DNA of 64,000 bases from Streptomyces griseoviridis (GCF_005222485.1 NZ_CP029078.1:3500001-3564000); one strand, 5' to 3'; positions 51,379 to 60,291 are shown, counted from the first letter of the stretch. Notes: generated by a model from the sequence alone, not told the origin. Made by a program: numbers and translations.

Positions 51379-52425
51379 CTACGAGTTCCCCCGGCCGTCG
51401 GCTACGAGACCGGTTTCCTCCGGATCAGCCGCCCCACCGGCACCGCCCTCGTACATCCTGGCGATCACCGCCTCGATGTCGGGCTCCCGCACCGAGAGGT
51501 CCACCAGCGGGTACCGGGCGGCGATGTGCGCCACCAACGGCGCCGCCGACTCCGCCGCCGGGAACGCCAGCCACTGCCGCGGCCCCTCCACCCGCACCAC
51601 CCGCGCGGGCGGCGCCTCGATCGGCGGCGTCTCGCGCTCCAGGTCGACGACCAGGGTCCGCTCGCTCTCCCCCACCTCGTGCAGCCCGGCCTGCGGCCCG
51701 TCGTACATCAGCCGCCCGTGGTCGATGACCATCACCCGGGAGCAGAGCTGCTCGATGTCCTGGAGGTCGTGGGTGGTCAGCAGCACCGTGGTGCCGCGCT
51801 CGGCGTTCAGATCGCGCAGGAAGCCCCGCACCCTGGCCTTGGAGATGACGTCGAGGCCGATCGTCGGCTCGTCCAGGTACAGCACCTCGGGGTCGTGCAG
51901 CAGCGCCGCCGCGATGTCGCCGCGCATCCGCTGCCCCAGCGAGAGCTGCCGGACGGGGGTCTCCAACAGCTCGGCCAGTTCGAGGAGTTCGACGCAGCGG
52001 TCGAGGTTCTCCCGGTACCGGGCGTCCGGGATGCGGTACATGCGGTGCATCAGCCGGTAGGAGTCGATCAGCGGGAGGTCCCACCAGAGGGTGGTGCGCT
52101 GGCCGAAGACCACGCCGATCCGGTGCGCGAGCCGCATCCGTTCCCGGGCGGGGTCGATGCCCGCGACCCGCAGCCGGCCGCCGCTGGGCGTCAGGATGCC
52201 GGTCAGCATCTTGATGGTCGTCGACTTCCCCGCGCCGTTCGGCCCGATGTAGCCGACCATCTCGCCGCGCGCCACCGTGAAGGAGATCGCGTCGACGGCC
52301 CGCACCTGGCGCAGCTCCCGCTTGAGGAAGCCGGTCCTGCGACGCACGTCGAAGACCTTCTCGACCCGGTCGAGTTCGATGAAGGCCCGGTCGCCGTCGC
52401 TGAAGTCCCTGCTGTCACTGTCCAC
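51379..52425 (-). CDS. ABC-2-type exporter ATP-binding protein
   Basis: A 348-residue ATPase: Walker A GPNGAGKSTT, signature LSLGQRMRGDIAAALL, Walker B VLYLDEPTIGLD, H-loop TTHD. The N-terminal extension FLKRELRQVRAVDAISF is typical of the NatA/DrrA-like group that pairs with PF06182 permeases. About 70 residues after the H-loop region form a C-terminal regulatory domain. GTG 52425 follows the permease stop by 7 bp. Last gene of a three-gene exporter operon. Confidence 0.93.
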   Translation of the reverse strand: MDSDSRDFSDGDRAFIELDRVEKVFDVRRRTGFLKRELRQVRAVDAISFTVARGEMVGYIGPNGAGKSTTIKMLTGILTPSGGRLRVAGIDPARERMRLAHRIGVVFGQRTTLWWDLPLIDSYRLMHRMYRIPDARYRENLDRCVELLELAELLETPVRQLSLGQRMRGDIAAALLHDPEVLYLDEPTIGLDVISKARVRGFLRDLNAERGTTVLLTTHDLQDIEQLCSRVMVIDHGRLMYDGPQAGLHEVGESERTLVVDLERETPPIEAPPARVVRVEGPRQWLAFPAAESAAPLVAHIAARYPLVDLSVREPDIEAVIARMYEGGAGGAADPEETGLVADGRGNS

Positions 52426-52432
52426 TTGAGCG

Positions 52433-53314
52433 CTAACTCCCTGTACTCCGGTACGACCTCAGTCCCGCCCGCCACGCCAGCCCCGCCAGCGCCAGGCACG
52501 CCCCCGACACCAGCGGCGGCATGAACGCCACCCACCCCGGCAGCTCCAGCGGCAGCGGGCGCCCCAACAGATAGGCCGCCGGGACCCAGTTGACGAAGGC
52601 CAGCGGCAGCACGAACGTCACCCCCCGCACCAGCTCGCGCCCGAACACCGTCGGCGGGTACTGGAGCAGCGTCGTCCCGCCGTAGGTGAACGCGTTCTGC
52701 ACCTCGGAGGCGTCCTGCGCCACGAACTGGAAGGCCGCGCCCGCCACGAACACCGCGCAGAAGATCCCCGCGCCGCTCACCAGCGCCACCGGCAGCAGCA
52801 GCGCCTTCAGCGGCGTCCAGGCGATGTCGACGGCGGTCAGCGCGTACCCCAGGACCAGCGCGCCCTGCATGACCCGCCCGAGCCTGCGCAGCGCGAACCG
52901 GTCGGCGGCGACCTGCGCGAGCACCGGCGCGGGCCGCACCAGCAGGGTGTCGAGGGTGCCGTCCCGCACCCGCTGCCCGAGCCGCTCCATCGAGCCGGTC
53001 ACCAGGTCGGCGAGCCCGAACGCGACGCACGACATCCCGTACAGGAAGGCCACCTCGGGCAGCGGCCAGCCGCCGAGCACGTCGACCCGCGAGAACATCA
53101 GCAGGATCGTGACGAAATCGAGGCCGGTCGTCACGAAGTTGGTCGCCGCGGTCAGCACGAAGGACGTCCGGTACGCCATCGTCGAGCGGATCCACATCGC
53201 GATGATCAGGCCGTACGCCCGCAGCCCGACCGCCGCGCGGGCGCGCGTCCCACCGCGCGTCCCTGACCCGTCGGATTCGGCCGCGGCGCCGGGCCGCTCC
53301 ACCGTCTCAGCCAC
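52433..53314 (-). CDS. ABC-2-type permease (PF06182-like)
   Basis: A 293-residue membrane protein with six hydrophobic segments and the loop TGSMERLGQRVRDGTLDTLLVRPAPVLAQV, the hallmark of this permease family (permeases forming heterodimers with a sibling). The GTG start overlaps the upstream permease gene by 8 bp. The exported substrate is unknown; related systems expel drugs or viologens. Confidence 0.9.
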   Translation of the reverse strand: MAETVERPGAAAESDGSGTRGGTRARAAVGLRAYGLIIAMWIRSTMAYRTSFVLTAATNFVTTGLDFVTILLMFSRVDVLGGWPLPEVAFLYGMSCVAFGLADLVTGSMERLGQRVRDGTLDTLLVRPAPVLAQVAADRFALRRLGRVMQGALVLGYALTAVDIAWTPLKALLLPVALVSGAGIFCAVFVAGAAFQFVAQDASEVQNAFTYGGTTLLQYPPTVFGRELVRGVTFVLPLAFVNWVPAAYLLGRPLPLELPGWVAFMPPLVSGACLALAGLAWRAGLRSYRSTGS

Positions 53315-54107
53315 CCTGCACGACCACCCTCCGGGTCGCCGCCGACTGCACGAGGCGCCCGAGCGCCAGCAGCGCCACCGCCCACGCGCCCTGGAAGGCG
53401 AAGGTGCTCCACAGCCCGGCCTCGCCGAGCAGCACGTCAGCGGGCCGCTGGAGCAGCGACGACCACGGCAGCACCCTGACGACGTCGCCGAGCGGCCCGG
53501 GGAACACGTTCAGCGGGAGCGTCATCCCGGAGGCGAACATCCCGGCGAGCAGGGTGATCTGCGACACACCCGTGCCGTCCAGGAGCCAGAACGTGGAGAG
53601 CGCCACCAGATAGCGGATCGCGAAGCTGACGACCATCCCGAGGACCACCGCCACCAGGAATCCGGCCCAGGTCGTCCACGCGCCGGGCAGCGCCATCGGG
53701 AACACCAGCGCGCCGAAGAGGAACGGCAGCACCCCCCGTCCGATCAGCTCGAACCCGGCCCGCCCCAGGTCGGAGGCGAGCCACCACAGCTGGAGGTCGG
53801 CCGGGCGGTACAGGTCGACCGCGATGTCCCCGGTCCTGATCCGCTCCATCAGCTCCGCCTCGACCCGGCTGCCGCCGATCGCGAGCGTCGAAAGGAGCGC
53901 CTGCCCCACCCACACATAGGTGATCGCCTGCGTCCTGTCGTACCCCCCGAGGTGGGGTTTCTCGTCCCAGAGGGCGATGTACGTGTACACCAGGATCAGC
54001 CCGAACACCGTGTTCGTGAACACCCCGGCGGCGGTGGCGACCCGGTAGGTCGCGTACCGTCTGAATCCGCCCGCCGCGACGGCCGTGTACAACCGTCCCG
54101 AGCCCAT
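53307..54107 (-). CDS. ABC-2-type permease (PF06182-like)
   Basis: A 266-residue partner permease with six hydrophobic segments and the loop ELMERIRTGDIAVDLYRPADLQLWWLA. ATG 54107 is chosen because GGGAGGG lies seven bases before it; ATG 54152 adds 15 residues and has poorer spacing. First gene of the exporter operon, divergent from the penicillin-binding protein gene. Confidence 0.88.
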   Translation of the reverse strand: MGSGRLYTAVAAGGFRRYATYRVATAAGVFTNTVFGLILVYTYIALWDEKPHLGGYDRTQAITYVWVGQALLSTLAIGGSRVEAELMERIRTGDIAVDLYRPADLQLWWLASDLGRAGFELIGRGVLPFLFGALVFPMALPGAWTTWAGFLVAVVLGMVVSFAIRYLVALSTFWLLDGTGVSQITLLAGMFASGMTLPLNVFPGPLGDVVRVLPWSSLLQRPADVLLGEAGLWSTFAFQGAWAVALLALGRLVQSAATRRVVVQGG

Positions 54108-54309
54108 CCAGAAACCCTCCCAGGCCGCTTCGACACCGAAGCGCAGGAGCATAGTCCGCAGGTGGTGACGTACGCCACGGGTTTTTCGGACCGGAAGCGT
54201 GCCGGAATCAGGGAACGGAACGCTCGGTGCGAGAGTCTTCAGGAGGGGGCGCAGTGGCGTTACGAGGGCGTACGAGAACGTACGACGCGAATCAGGAGTC
54301 CGTGCACGC

Positions 54310-56748
54310 ATGAGTGACGAGCAGCAGCCGGCCGAGGGCTGGGCACCGAGAGAGCCGCAGGCTGCCGAGGAGGGGGACGGGAAGAAGCCCAAGCGGCCCA
54401 AGCGCACCGGGTGGCGCCGGATCTTCCCGACCTGGCGCATGGTGCTGGCCACCGTGGTGCTCGGGGCACTCCTCCTGGTCGGCCTCTTCTTCCTGGGCTA
54501 CTCGCTGGTGAAGATCCCGCCGGCCAACGCGCTTGCCATGAAGCAGAGCAACGTCTACCTGTACGCGGACGGTTCACAGCTCGCCCGTGACGGCGAGGTC
54601 AACCGGGAGAACGTGGGTCTGGCGCAGGTCTCCAAGAACGCCCAGCACGCCGTGCTCGCCGCCGAGGACCGGGACTTCTACACCGAGTCCGCGATCGACG
54701 TGAAGGCGATGCTGCGGGCGGGCTGGAACACCGCGTTGGGCAAGGGCAAGCAGTCCGGTTCGACCATCACCCAGCAGTACGTGAAGAACTACTACCTGGG
54801 GCAGGAGCAGACCGTCACCCGCAAGGTGAAGGAGTTCTTCATCTCCATCAAGCTGGACCGCACGGAGTCCAAGGACAAGATCCTCGAGGGCTACCTCAAC
54901 ACCAGCTACTTCGGCCGCAACGCGTACGGCGTGCAGGCCGCCGCCCAGGCGTACTACGGCATGGACGCCACCGACCTGGACCCGGCGCACGCCGCGTACC
55001 TGGCCGCGCTGGTGAACGCGCCGAGCGAGTACGACGTCGTCGCCCACCCGGAGAACAAGCCGGCGGCGCTGGCCCGCTGGAACTACGTCCTGGACGGCAT
55101 GGTCAAGAAGGGCTGGCTGAGCGAGGCCAAGCGGACCGGGCTGAAGTTCCCGATGCCGAAGGAGCAGACGATCTCCACGGGCCTGTCGGGGCAGCGCGGC
55201 TACATCGTCGACGCGATCAAGGACTACCTCACCGAGAACAAGGTCGTCGACAAGGAGGAGCTGGAGGCGGGCGGCTACCGCATCACCACCACGCTGGACA
55301 AGGCCAAGCAGGACGCCTTCGTCGAGGCGGTCGACGACCAGGTGATGAAGAAGCTCGACAAGAAGGGCAACAAGGTCGACACCTACGTCCGCGCGGGCGG
55401 CGCCTCCGTCGACCCGAAGACCGGCAAGGTCGTCGCGATGTACGGCGGCGTCGACTACGTGCAGCAGTACACCAACGGCGCGACCCGCGGCGACTTCCAG
55501 GTCGGCTCCACCTTCAAGCCGTTCGTGTTCACCTCGGCCGTGCAGAACGACTCGCAGACCCAGAGCGGCCAGACGATCAGCCCGAACACCTACTACGACG
55601 GCACCAACAAGCGTCCCGTGCAGGGCTGGAACGGCGGCCCCTACGCCCCGGAGAACGAGGACGACGTCTCCTACGGCCGGATCACCGTGCGCACCGCCAC
55701 CGACAAGTCCGTCAACTCGGTGTACGCGCAGATGGCCGCCGACGTCGGCCCCGCCAAGGTCAAGAAGACCGCGATCGACCTCGGCATCCCGGCCGACACC
55801 CCGGACCTCAGCCCCGGCCCGTCCATCGCGCTCGGCACCGCGACCGCCAGTGTCCTGGACATGGCGGAGTCGTACGCGACGCTCGCCAACCACGGCAAGC
55901 GCGGCACGTACACGATGATCGAGTCGATCACCCGGGACGGCAAGGACACCATCGAGCTGCCCGCCCGCGACGTCCACCAGGCCGTCAGCCGCGAGGCCGC
56001 CGACACCACCACCTCCATCCTGCGGAGCGTCGTCGAGAACGGCACGGCGAGCGCCGCGCAGGCCGCAGGCCGCCCCGCCGCGGGCAAGACCGGTACCGCG
56101 GAGGAGGACAAGGCCGCCTGGTTCGCCGGGTACACGCCCGACCTCGCGACCGTCGTCGCCGTCATGGGCCAGGACCCGGTGACCGCACAGCACCGGCCGC
56201 TGTACGGCGCGATGGGCCTGGCCCGCGTCAACGGCGGCGGGCCGCCCGCCGCGATCTGGGCGCAGTACACGAAGGCCGCGCTGAAGGGCAAGGCGGTGAA
56301 GGACTTCGACCTCCAGCTCCAGCAGGGCGCCGACCAGGTCGCGCCGCCGTCCGAGGAGCCCTCGGCCCCCGGCACCGGCGACAACGGCGGCAGCACCGAC
56401 GGCGGCCAGGGCGACCAGGGCGGCACCGAGGGCCAGGGCGACGGCGGCGCGGCCACCGGCGGCGGCGCCACCACGGACGGCACCACCGGCTCCACCCCCG
56501 GCGGCGGCACCCCCACCGACGGCGGCACCGACACCACGGGCGGCGCCACCGGCACCGACACCGGCGGCACCACCGGCACGACCGGCACGACCGGCACCAC
56601 GGGCGGGACCGGCGGGACCACCACGGGCGGCGACACCGGCGGGACGACGGGCGCCACCACCGGAGGCACCGGGGGCACCGGCACCACCGGCACCGCGGCG
56701 GGCCCGCTGAGCACGGCCTTCAGGGAAGAGGAATACCCCGGTCAGTGA
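54310..56748 (+). CDS. Bifunctional class A penicillin-binding protein
   Basis: An 812-residue cell-wall synthase. A Lys/Pro-rich cytoplasmic head and one membrane helix (~residues 42-65) are followed by the GT51 transglycosylase with Glu119 in AAEDRDFY. The transpeptidase has Ser400-Thr-Phe-Lys403, Ser467-Val-Asn469 and Lys593-Thr-Gly. Residues ~675-800 are a long Gly/Thr/Asp tail of TTG and GGT units outside the membrane. It polymerises and crosslinks peptidoglycan. ATG 54310 starts just after the frame opens in non-conserved leader sequence; the stop overlaps the convergent SMR gene stop region by 7 bp. Confidence 0.95.
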   Translation: MSDEQQPAEGWAPREPQAAEEGDGKKPKRPKRTGWRRIFPTWRMVLATVVLGALLLVGLFFLGYSLVKIPPANALAMKQSNVYLYADGSQLARDGEVNRENVGLAQVSKNAQHAVLAAEDRDFYTESAIDVKAMLRAGWNTALGKGKQSGSTITQQYVKNYYLGQEQTVTRKVKEFFISIKLDRTESKDKILEGYLNTSYFGRNAYGVQAAAQAYYGMDATDLDPAHAAYLAALVNAPSEYDVVAHPENKPAALARWNYVLDGMVKKGWLSEAKRTGLKFPMPKEQTISTGLSGQRGYIVDAIKDYLTENKVVDKEELEAGGYRITTTLDKAKQDAFVEAVDDQVMKKLDKKGNKVDTYVRAGGASVDPKTGKVVAMYGGVDYVQQYTNGATRGDFQVGSTFKPFVFTSAVQNDSQTQSGQTISPNTYYDGTNKRPVQGWNGGPYAPENEDDVSYGRITVRTATDKSVNSVYAQMAADVGPAKVKKTAIDLGIPADTPDLSPGPSIALGTATASVLDMAESYATLANHGKRGTYTMIESITRDGKDTIELPARDVHQAVSREAADTTTSILRSVVENGTASAAQAAGRPAAGKTGTAEEDKAAWFAGYTPDLATVVAVMGQDPVTAQHRPLYGAMGLARVNGGGPPAAIWAQYTKAALKGKAVKDFDLQLQQGADQVAPPSEEPSAPGTGDNGGSTDGGQGDQGGTEGQGDGGAATGGGATTDGTTGSTPGGGTPTDGGTDTTGGATGTDTGGTTGTTGTTGTTGGTGGTTTGGDTGGTTGATTGGTGGTGTTGTAAGPLSTAFREEEYPGQ

Positions 56749-57062
56749 CCGGAGGTCGCCTTCAGCCCCACGACGGCGACCAGCAGCAGGCAGACGAAGA
56801 AGATCCGGGCGGCGGTCGCGGGCTCACCCAGCACCACCATGCCGAGCACCGCCGCCCCGGCCGCGCCGATGCCCACCCAGACGCCGTAGGCGGTGCCGAT
56901 GGGCAGGGTGCGGGTGGCGTAGGACAGCAGCAGCATGCTGGCGACGATGCCCGCGCCGGTGAAGAGGCTGGGGACCAGCCGGGTGAAGCCGTCGGTGTAC
57001 TTCATACCGATCGACCAGCCGACCTCGAGCAGACCGGCGACGACGAGCAGAACCCAGGCCAT
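56742..57062 (-). CDS. gdx: SMR-family guanidinium exporter (Gdx/SugE type)
   Basis: A 106-residue four-helix transporter. MAWVLLVVAGLLEVGWSIGMKYTDGF has the essential membrane Glu (E13) and the KYTxGFTRLxPS signature that marks the guanidinium-exporting SugE/Gdx branch rather than the QacE drug branch. GGAGGTGCC precedes ATG 57062. A guanidine-III-type riboswitch immediately upstream supports guanidinium as substrate. The last codons overlap the end of the penicillin-binding protein gene on the other strand. Confidence 0.92.
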   Translation of the reverse strand: MAWVLLVVAGLLEVGWSIGMKYTDGFTRLVPSLFTGAGIVASMLLLSYATRTLPIGTAYGVWVGIGAAGAAVLGMVVLGEPATAARIFFVCLLLVAVVGLKATSGH

Positions 57063-57096
57063 GACAGGCACCTCCGAGACGTGACGGGTACGGGGT

Positions 57097-57143
57097 GCGT
57101 CGTCTTTGCCATGGTGCAGCCCGGTACGGCGCGTCTCGTCGGG
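57097..57143 (-). ncRNA. Guanidine-III-type (ykkC-III) riboswitch
   Basis: Read on the minus strand the element begins CCCGACGAG, continues GCGCCGUACCGGG and, after a 12-nt linker, ends CAAAGACGACGC. This follows the known guanidine-III pattern CCGGACGAG...GCGCCGUACCCGG...CAAGACGGCGC. The P1 pair is CCCG/CGGG instead of CCGG/CCGG, a compensatory change. The pseudoknot GCGCCGU/ACGACGC has one mismatch. It lies 35 bases before the Gdx exporter start. Confidence 0.75.
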
Positions 57144-57169
57144 TACCGTCCACGCTAGCAAAGAACATG

Positions 57170-57207
57170 CGAGAAGGGCCGGTGACGACGGTCACCGGCC
57201 CTTCTCG
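57170..57207. terminator. Perfect 17-bp hairpin after the GroES-like gene
   Basis: CGAGAAGGGCCGGTGAC (57170-57186), loop GACG, then the exact complement (57191-57207). It lies 10 bases past the minus-strand stop of the GroES-like gene and upstream of the riboswitch, so it insulates the two transcripts. Confidence 0.8.
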
Positions 57208-57216
57208 CGGGTCGTC

Positions 57217-57573
57217 TCAGAGGTAGAGCCCGGTCGAGTCCTCGGACCCCTCGAACCGGTCGGCGGCCACGGCGTGCAGGTCGCGCTCGCGCATCAGCAC
57301 GTACGGCACGCCCCGCACCTCGACCTCGGCCCGGTCCTCCGGGTCGTACAGGACCCGGTCGCCCGGCTCCACCGTGCGGACGTTCTGGCCGACGGCGACC
57401 ACCTCGGCCCAGGCGAGCCGCCGGCCGACGGCCGCCGTCGCCGGGATCAGGATGCCGCCGCCTGACCGCCGTTCGCCCTCGCTGGCGTCCTGCCGGACGA
57501 GGACGCGGTCGTGCAGCATCCTGATGGGCAGCTTGTCGGGGTGGGTGCTGTGGTCGTCTCTGCTTGCGCTCAC
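57217..57573 (-). CDS. GroES-like co-chaperonin domain protein
   Basis: A 118-residue protein with a GroES-type beta-barrel: PIRMLHDRVLVRQDASEGERRSGGGILIP, then GRRLAWAEVVAVGQNVRTVEPGDRVLYDPEDRAEVEVRG. It is longer at both ends than true GroES (~97-102 residues) and is not next to groEL, so it is a paralogue, with chaperonin partnership uncertain. Begins an operon end that is closed by a strong hairpin. Confidence 0.88.
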   Translation of the reverse strand: MSASRDDHSTHPDKLPIRMLHDRVLVRQDASEGERRSGGGILIPATAAVGRRLAWAEVVAVGQNVRTVEPGDRVLYDPEDRAEVEVRGVPYVLMRERDLHAVAADRFEGSEDSTGLYL

Positions 57574-57616
57574 GCCCTGAACCTACCTGTCCTCGCCGCG
57601 TCCGTACGCCGCCGGG

Positions 57617-57946
57617 TCAGCCCTTGCGGCGCCGGGAGCCGAGGGCGAGCAGCCCCACGACACCGACGACCACGAGGGCCGCGGGGACGACACGTTCGAG
57701 CCGCGGCGCGCCCTCCTCGTCGACGAACTGGGCCCGCACCTGGCTCACCGCCCGGTTCACGCCGACGTAGGCGCGTCCGACCGTGTGATCGATGTTGCCG
57801 ACGACCTTGGCCTTCGTGTCCCCGACGATCGTCTTGGGGTGCACGCGCACCCCGATCTCGTCGAGGGTCTCGGCCAGCACCTCGCGGCGGCGCTTGATGT
57901 CCGCCTCGATCTGCGCCGGGTTTCTGGTGTCCGACGTGTCCGCCAC
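57617..57946 (-). CDS. DUF3618 protein
   Basis: A 109-residue protein. RNPAQIEADIKRRREVLAETLDEIGVRVHPK is the DUF3618 motif. A linker, then one C-terminal membrane helix (VVPAALVVVGVVGLLALG) ending in RRRKG. Found in actinobacteria near stress or membrane-homeostasis genes; function unknown. Divergent from the peroxidase gene. Confidence 0.88.
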   Translation of the reverse strand: MADTSDTRNPAQIEADIKRRREVLAETLDEIGVRVHPKTIVGDTKAKVVGNIDHTVGRAYVGVNRAVSQVRAQFVDEEGAPRLERVVPAALVVVGVVGLLALGSRRRKG

Positions 57947-58046
57947 CGTTCGGCCTCCGAAGTCTTCTGTCGCTGCTCTCGGTTCTGGACAGTCTGTCAG
58001 TTCCTGCCGTCACCGCACGGTCAGGACCCCCGGTTACGCTGGCCCA

Positions 58047-58514
58047 ATGAGCGAGCGACTCCAGACCGGGGACGTTGCCCCCGACTTCACCCTTCCCGAC
58101 GCCGACGGCAACGAGGTGTCCCTGTCGGCCCACAAGGGCCGCAAGGTCATCGTCTACTTCTACCCCGCGGCCCTCACACCAGGCTGCACCAAGCAGGCCT
58201 GCGATTTCACCGACAACCTCGACCTGCTGGCGGGCGCCGGCTACGACGTCATCGGCATCAGCCCCGACAAGCCCGCGAAGCTGGCGAAGTTCCGCGAGCA
58301 GGAGTCCCTGAAGGTGACCCTCCTCGGCGACCCCGACAAGACGGTCCTCAAGTCCTACGGCGCCTTCGGCGAGAAGAAGCTGTACGGCAAGACGGTCGTC
58401 GGCGTCATCCGCTCCACGGTGGTGGTGGACGAGGAGGGCAAGGTGGAACGAGCCCTGTACAACGTGAAGGCGACCGGCCACGTGGCAAAGATCATCAAGG
58501 ACCTGGGGATCTGA
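58047..58514 (+). CDS. bcp: Thioredoxin-dependent thiol peroxidase, Bcp/PrxQ type
   Basis: A 155-residue peroxiredoxin. APDFTLPD, FYPAALTPGCTKQACDF with peroxidatic Cys47 and resolving Cys52, and RSTVVVDEEGKV are diagnostic. It reduces organic and hydrogen peroxides with thioredoxin. The ATG has no Shine-Dalgarno, and TTACGCT lies 8-14 bases upstream, so a leaderless mRNA is likely. Confidence 0.95.
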   Translation: MSERLQTGDVAPDFTLPDADGNEVSLSAHKGRKVIVYFYPAALTPGCTKQACDFTDNLDLLAGAGYDVIGISPDKPAKLAKFREQESLKVTLLGDPDKTVLKSYGAFGEKKLYGKTVVGVIRSTVVVDEEGKVERALYNVKATGHVAKIIKDLGI

Positions 58515-58821
58515 GCGACGTCAGCCCCCTCCCCCGACGGCCCGCCCCGGACGCCCCTCCGGCGCGGGCCGCGCGCGTGACCGAGGACGGAGGGGGCCGC
58601 TCGGCGCGAGGCTGGCGCGTGCACCAGGGAACGCCTGGAGAGGGCGGCGCGCGGGGCACGGACACTGCCAGAGGCGCTGGAACGGCTGGGGGCTGACCCC
58701 GGCAGCAGCACCCGCCGTCAGGAGGCGGTCCGTGCCCCGACGGTCACGCGGTCACCCGTACCTGGTGCCGGGGCGGCAGAAGGCGGTGAGCGGCTCCCGG
58801 TACGATGTCGGACGGCTGGCG
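58515..58821. other. Intergenic region without a gene
   Basis: About 300 GC-rich bases between bcp and tRNA-Leu. TACGAT at 58801-58806, fifteen bases before the tRNA, is a plausible -10 element. No attachment-site duplication or coding sequence is seen. Confidence 0.45.
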
Positions 58822-58902
58822 GCGGTGGCGCAATGGCGACGCAGCAGACTTAGGATCTGTGGCCCTTGATCGGGCTTGAGGGTTCGAATCCCTTCCGCCG
58901 CA
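58822..58902 (+). tRNA. tRNA-Leu (anticodon UAG)
   Basis: The acceptor stem GCGGUGG pairs with CCGCCGC (one G-U). Anticodon stem CAGA/UCUG closes the loop CUUAGGA with anticodon UAG, and a long class II variable arm follows. The T arm GAGGG-UUCGAAU-CCCUU is standard. Discriminator A at 58902, CCA not encoded. The gene reads CUA codons, rare in this GC-rich genome. Confidence 0.96.
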
Positions 58903-58907
58903 CAGGA

Positions 58908-58942
58908 ACGGCCTGCGTATCGTCCATCGATGCGCAGGCCGT
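58908..58942 (+). terminator. Hairpin after tRNA-Leu
   Basis: ACGGCCTGCG (58908-58917) pairs with CGCAGGCCGT (58933-58942), followed by CTCTC, six bases past the tRNA. Confidence 0.6.
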
Positions 58943-58957
58943 CTCTCGTGCCGCGTC

Positions 58958-59563
58958 TCAGCCCACCAGTTCCCGCACCACGGGCACCAGTGCCCGGAAC
59001 GCCTTGCCCCGGTGGCTGATCGCGTTCTTCTCCGCCGGGGTCAGTTCCGCGCAGGTGCGCGTCTCGCCCTCGGGCTGGAGGATCGGGTCGTAGCCGAAGC
59101 CGTTGGTGCCGGACGGCTCGGTGCGCAGGGCGCCGAGGAGGCGGCCCTCGACCACGCGTTCGGTGCCGTCCGGGAGGGCCAGCGCCGCCGCGCAGGCGAA
59201 GTGGGCCGCGCGGTGCTCGGCGGCGATGTCCGAGAGCTGGGCCAGGAGCAGGTCGAGGTTGGCCCGGTCGTCGCCGTGGCGTCCCGCCCAGCGGGCGGAG
59301 AAGATGCCGGGGGCGCCGTTGAGGACGTCGACGCAGAGCCCCGAGTCGTCGGCGACGGCGGGCAGGCCGGTGGCCTGGGCGAGGGCGTGGGCCTTGAGGA
59401 GGGCGTTCTCGGCGAAGGTCACGCCGGTCTCGCGGACGTCGGGGATCTCGGGGTAGGCGTCCGCGCCGACCAGGTCGTGCGGGAGCCCGGCCTCGGCGAG
59501 GATCGCCCTCAGCTCGGTGATCTTTCCGGCGTTACGGGTGGCGAGGATGAGGCGGCTGGTCAT
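58958..59563 (-). CDS. rdgB: RdgB/HAM1-family non-canonical purine NTP pyrophosphatase
   Basis: A 201-residue housecleaning enzyme that hydrolyses dITP, ITP and XTP to monophosphates. Readable marks: LILATRNAGKITELRAIL at the N terminus, TFAENALLKAHALAQ, VADDSGLCVDVLNGAPGIFSARWAG, then GFGYDPILQPEGE and ISHRGKAFRAL. It lies downstream of rph, as in many actinobacteria, with a lipoprotein gene inserted between. Confidence 0.95.
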   Translation of the reverse strand: MTSRLILATRNAGKITELRAILAEAGLPHDLVGADAYPEIPDVRETGVTFAENALLKAHALAQATGLPAVADDSGLCVDVLNGAPGIFSARWAGRHGDDRANLDLLLAQLSDIAAEHRAAHFACAAALALPDGTERVVEGRLLGALRTEPSGTNGFGYDPILQPEGETRTCAELTPAEKNAISHRGKAFRALVPVVRELVG

Positions 59564-59793
59564 GGGGACCAGTATTCCGGTCCTCCTGGGCGGGACCGGA
59601 CGGGGGCAGCGAAGGGTGCGGCTTCCTCTCCGTCCCTCACGGGCCTTCCCTCCCCCACGGGCCGTTTCCCTCCCTCACGGGCCGTTCGGCCCGGGTTCGG
59701 GGCCGAGGCTGAGTCCGGGTTCGGGACCGGGTCCGGTCCCAGGGCCGGACGGGTCGGGCACCGTCCCCGTCCCCGTCCGCCCGCCCGCCGCGC

Positions 59794-60192
59794 CTACGCC
59801 GTGCAGACCTTCGTCAGTTCGCCCGCCGCGTCCGTGACCGGGCTGACGTCCGGGGTGTTGTCGCCGTTCCGCACGGCCGTGCGGACGTTGTCCACCGCGT
59901 CGCCGAGGCTTTCGACCGCCTTGTTGACGTCGGCGTTGTCGGTCTTGTCGCCTATCTTGGCGAGGTCCTTGTCGATGGAGGCGAGGGACTCGTCGAGCTG
60001 GCCCGGGTCGTTCGACGCGTTCTCCACGGCCTGCTGGAGGCGGGTCACGCTGTCGGCGATGGTGTCGGCGGTCTGGACGCAGTCCAGGGCCTTGTCGACG
60101 GCGTCGCAGCCGGTGGTCACTCCCGCGGTCAGGGCGACGGCCGCCACGGCGGCGGCGGTGACGGCGAAACGACGACGGCGGCTCACGGCCAT
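59794..60192 (-). CDS. Putative secreted lipoprotein, helical
   Basis: A 132-residue protein. The signal (SRRRRFAVTAAAVAAVALTAG) ends in a lipobox-like VTTGC. The mature part is a helical bundle with repeated Asp/Lys heptads (LQQAVENAS; ESLASIDKDLAKIGDK; AVESLGDAVDNVRTAV) and cysteines at both ends (LDCVQT, KVCTA). Function unknown. GGGGAGGG precedes ATG 60192. Lies between rph and rdgB on the same strand. Confidence 0.82.
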   Translation of the reverse strand: MAVSRRRRFAVTAAAVAAVALTAGVTTGCDAVDKALDCVQTADTIADSVTRLQQAVENASNDPGQLDESLASIDKDLAKIGDKTDNADVNKAVESLGDAVDNVRTAVRNGDNTPDVSPVTDAAGELTKVCTA

Positions 60193-60291
60193 GGCGGTGT
60201 TCCCTCCCCTTTGTCCAGGCCCCCCTGGGCCCCCGTGATCTGGTCGGGCGCACGGTGGTGTGCCGTGCGCCCGCACTGGCGAAGACGCGGT

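Noticed and set aside
47400..51728. 1442-codon plus-strand open frame
   Set aside because: Runs antisense to DUF445 and DUF1707 genes and out of frame through the SGNH gene; it contains intergenic hairpins and no recognisable domain.
57160..57177. Longer start for the SMR exporter (GTG/ATG codons up to 57161)
   Set aside because: It would place the riboswitch inside the coding sequence and add a non-hydrophobic leader; ATG 57062 has a clear GGAGG site.
58822..58902. tRNA-Leu as an integration site for a mobile element
   Set aside because: No duplicated 3' tRNA end, integrase or foreign-looking DNA follows; rdgB starts close by on the other strand.
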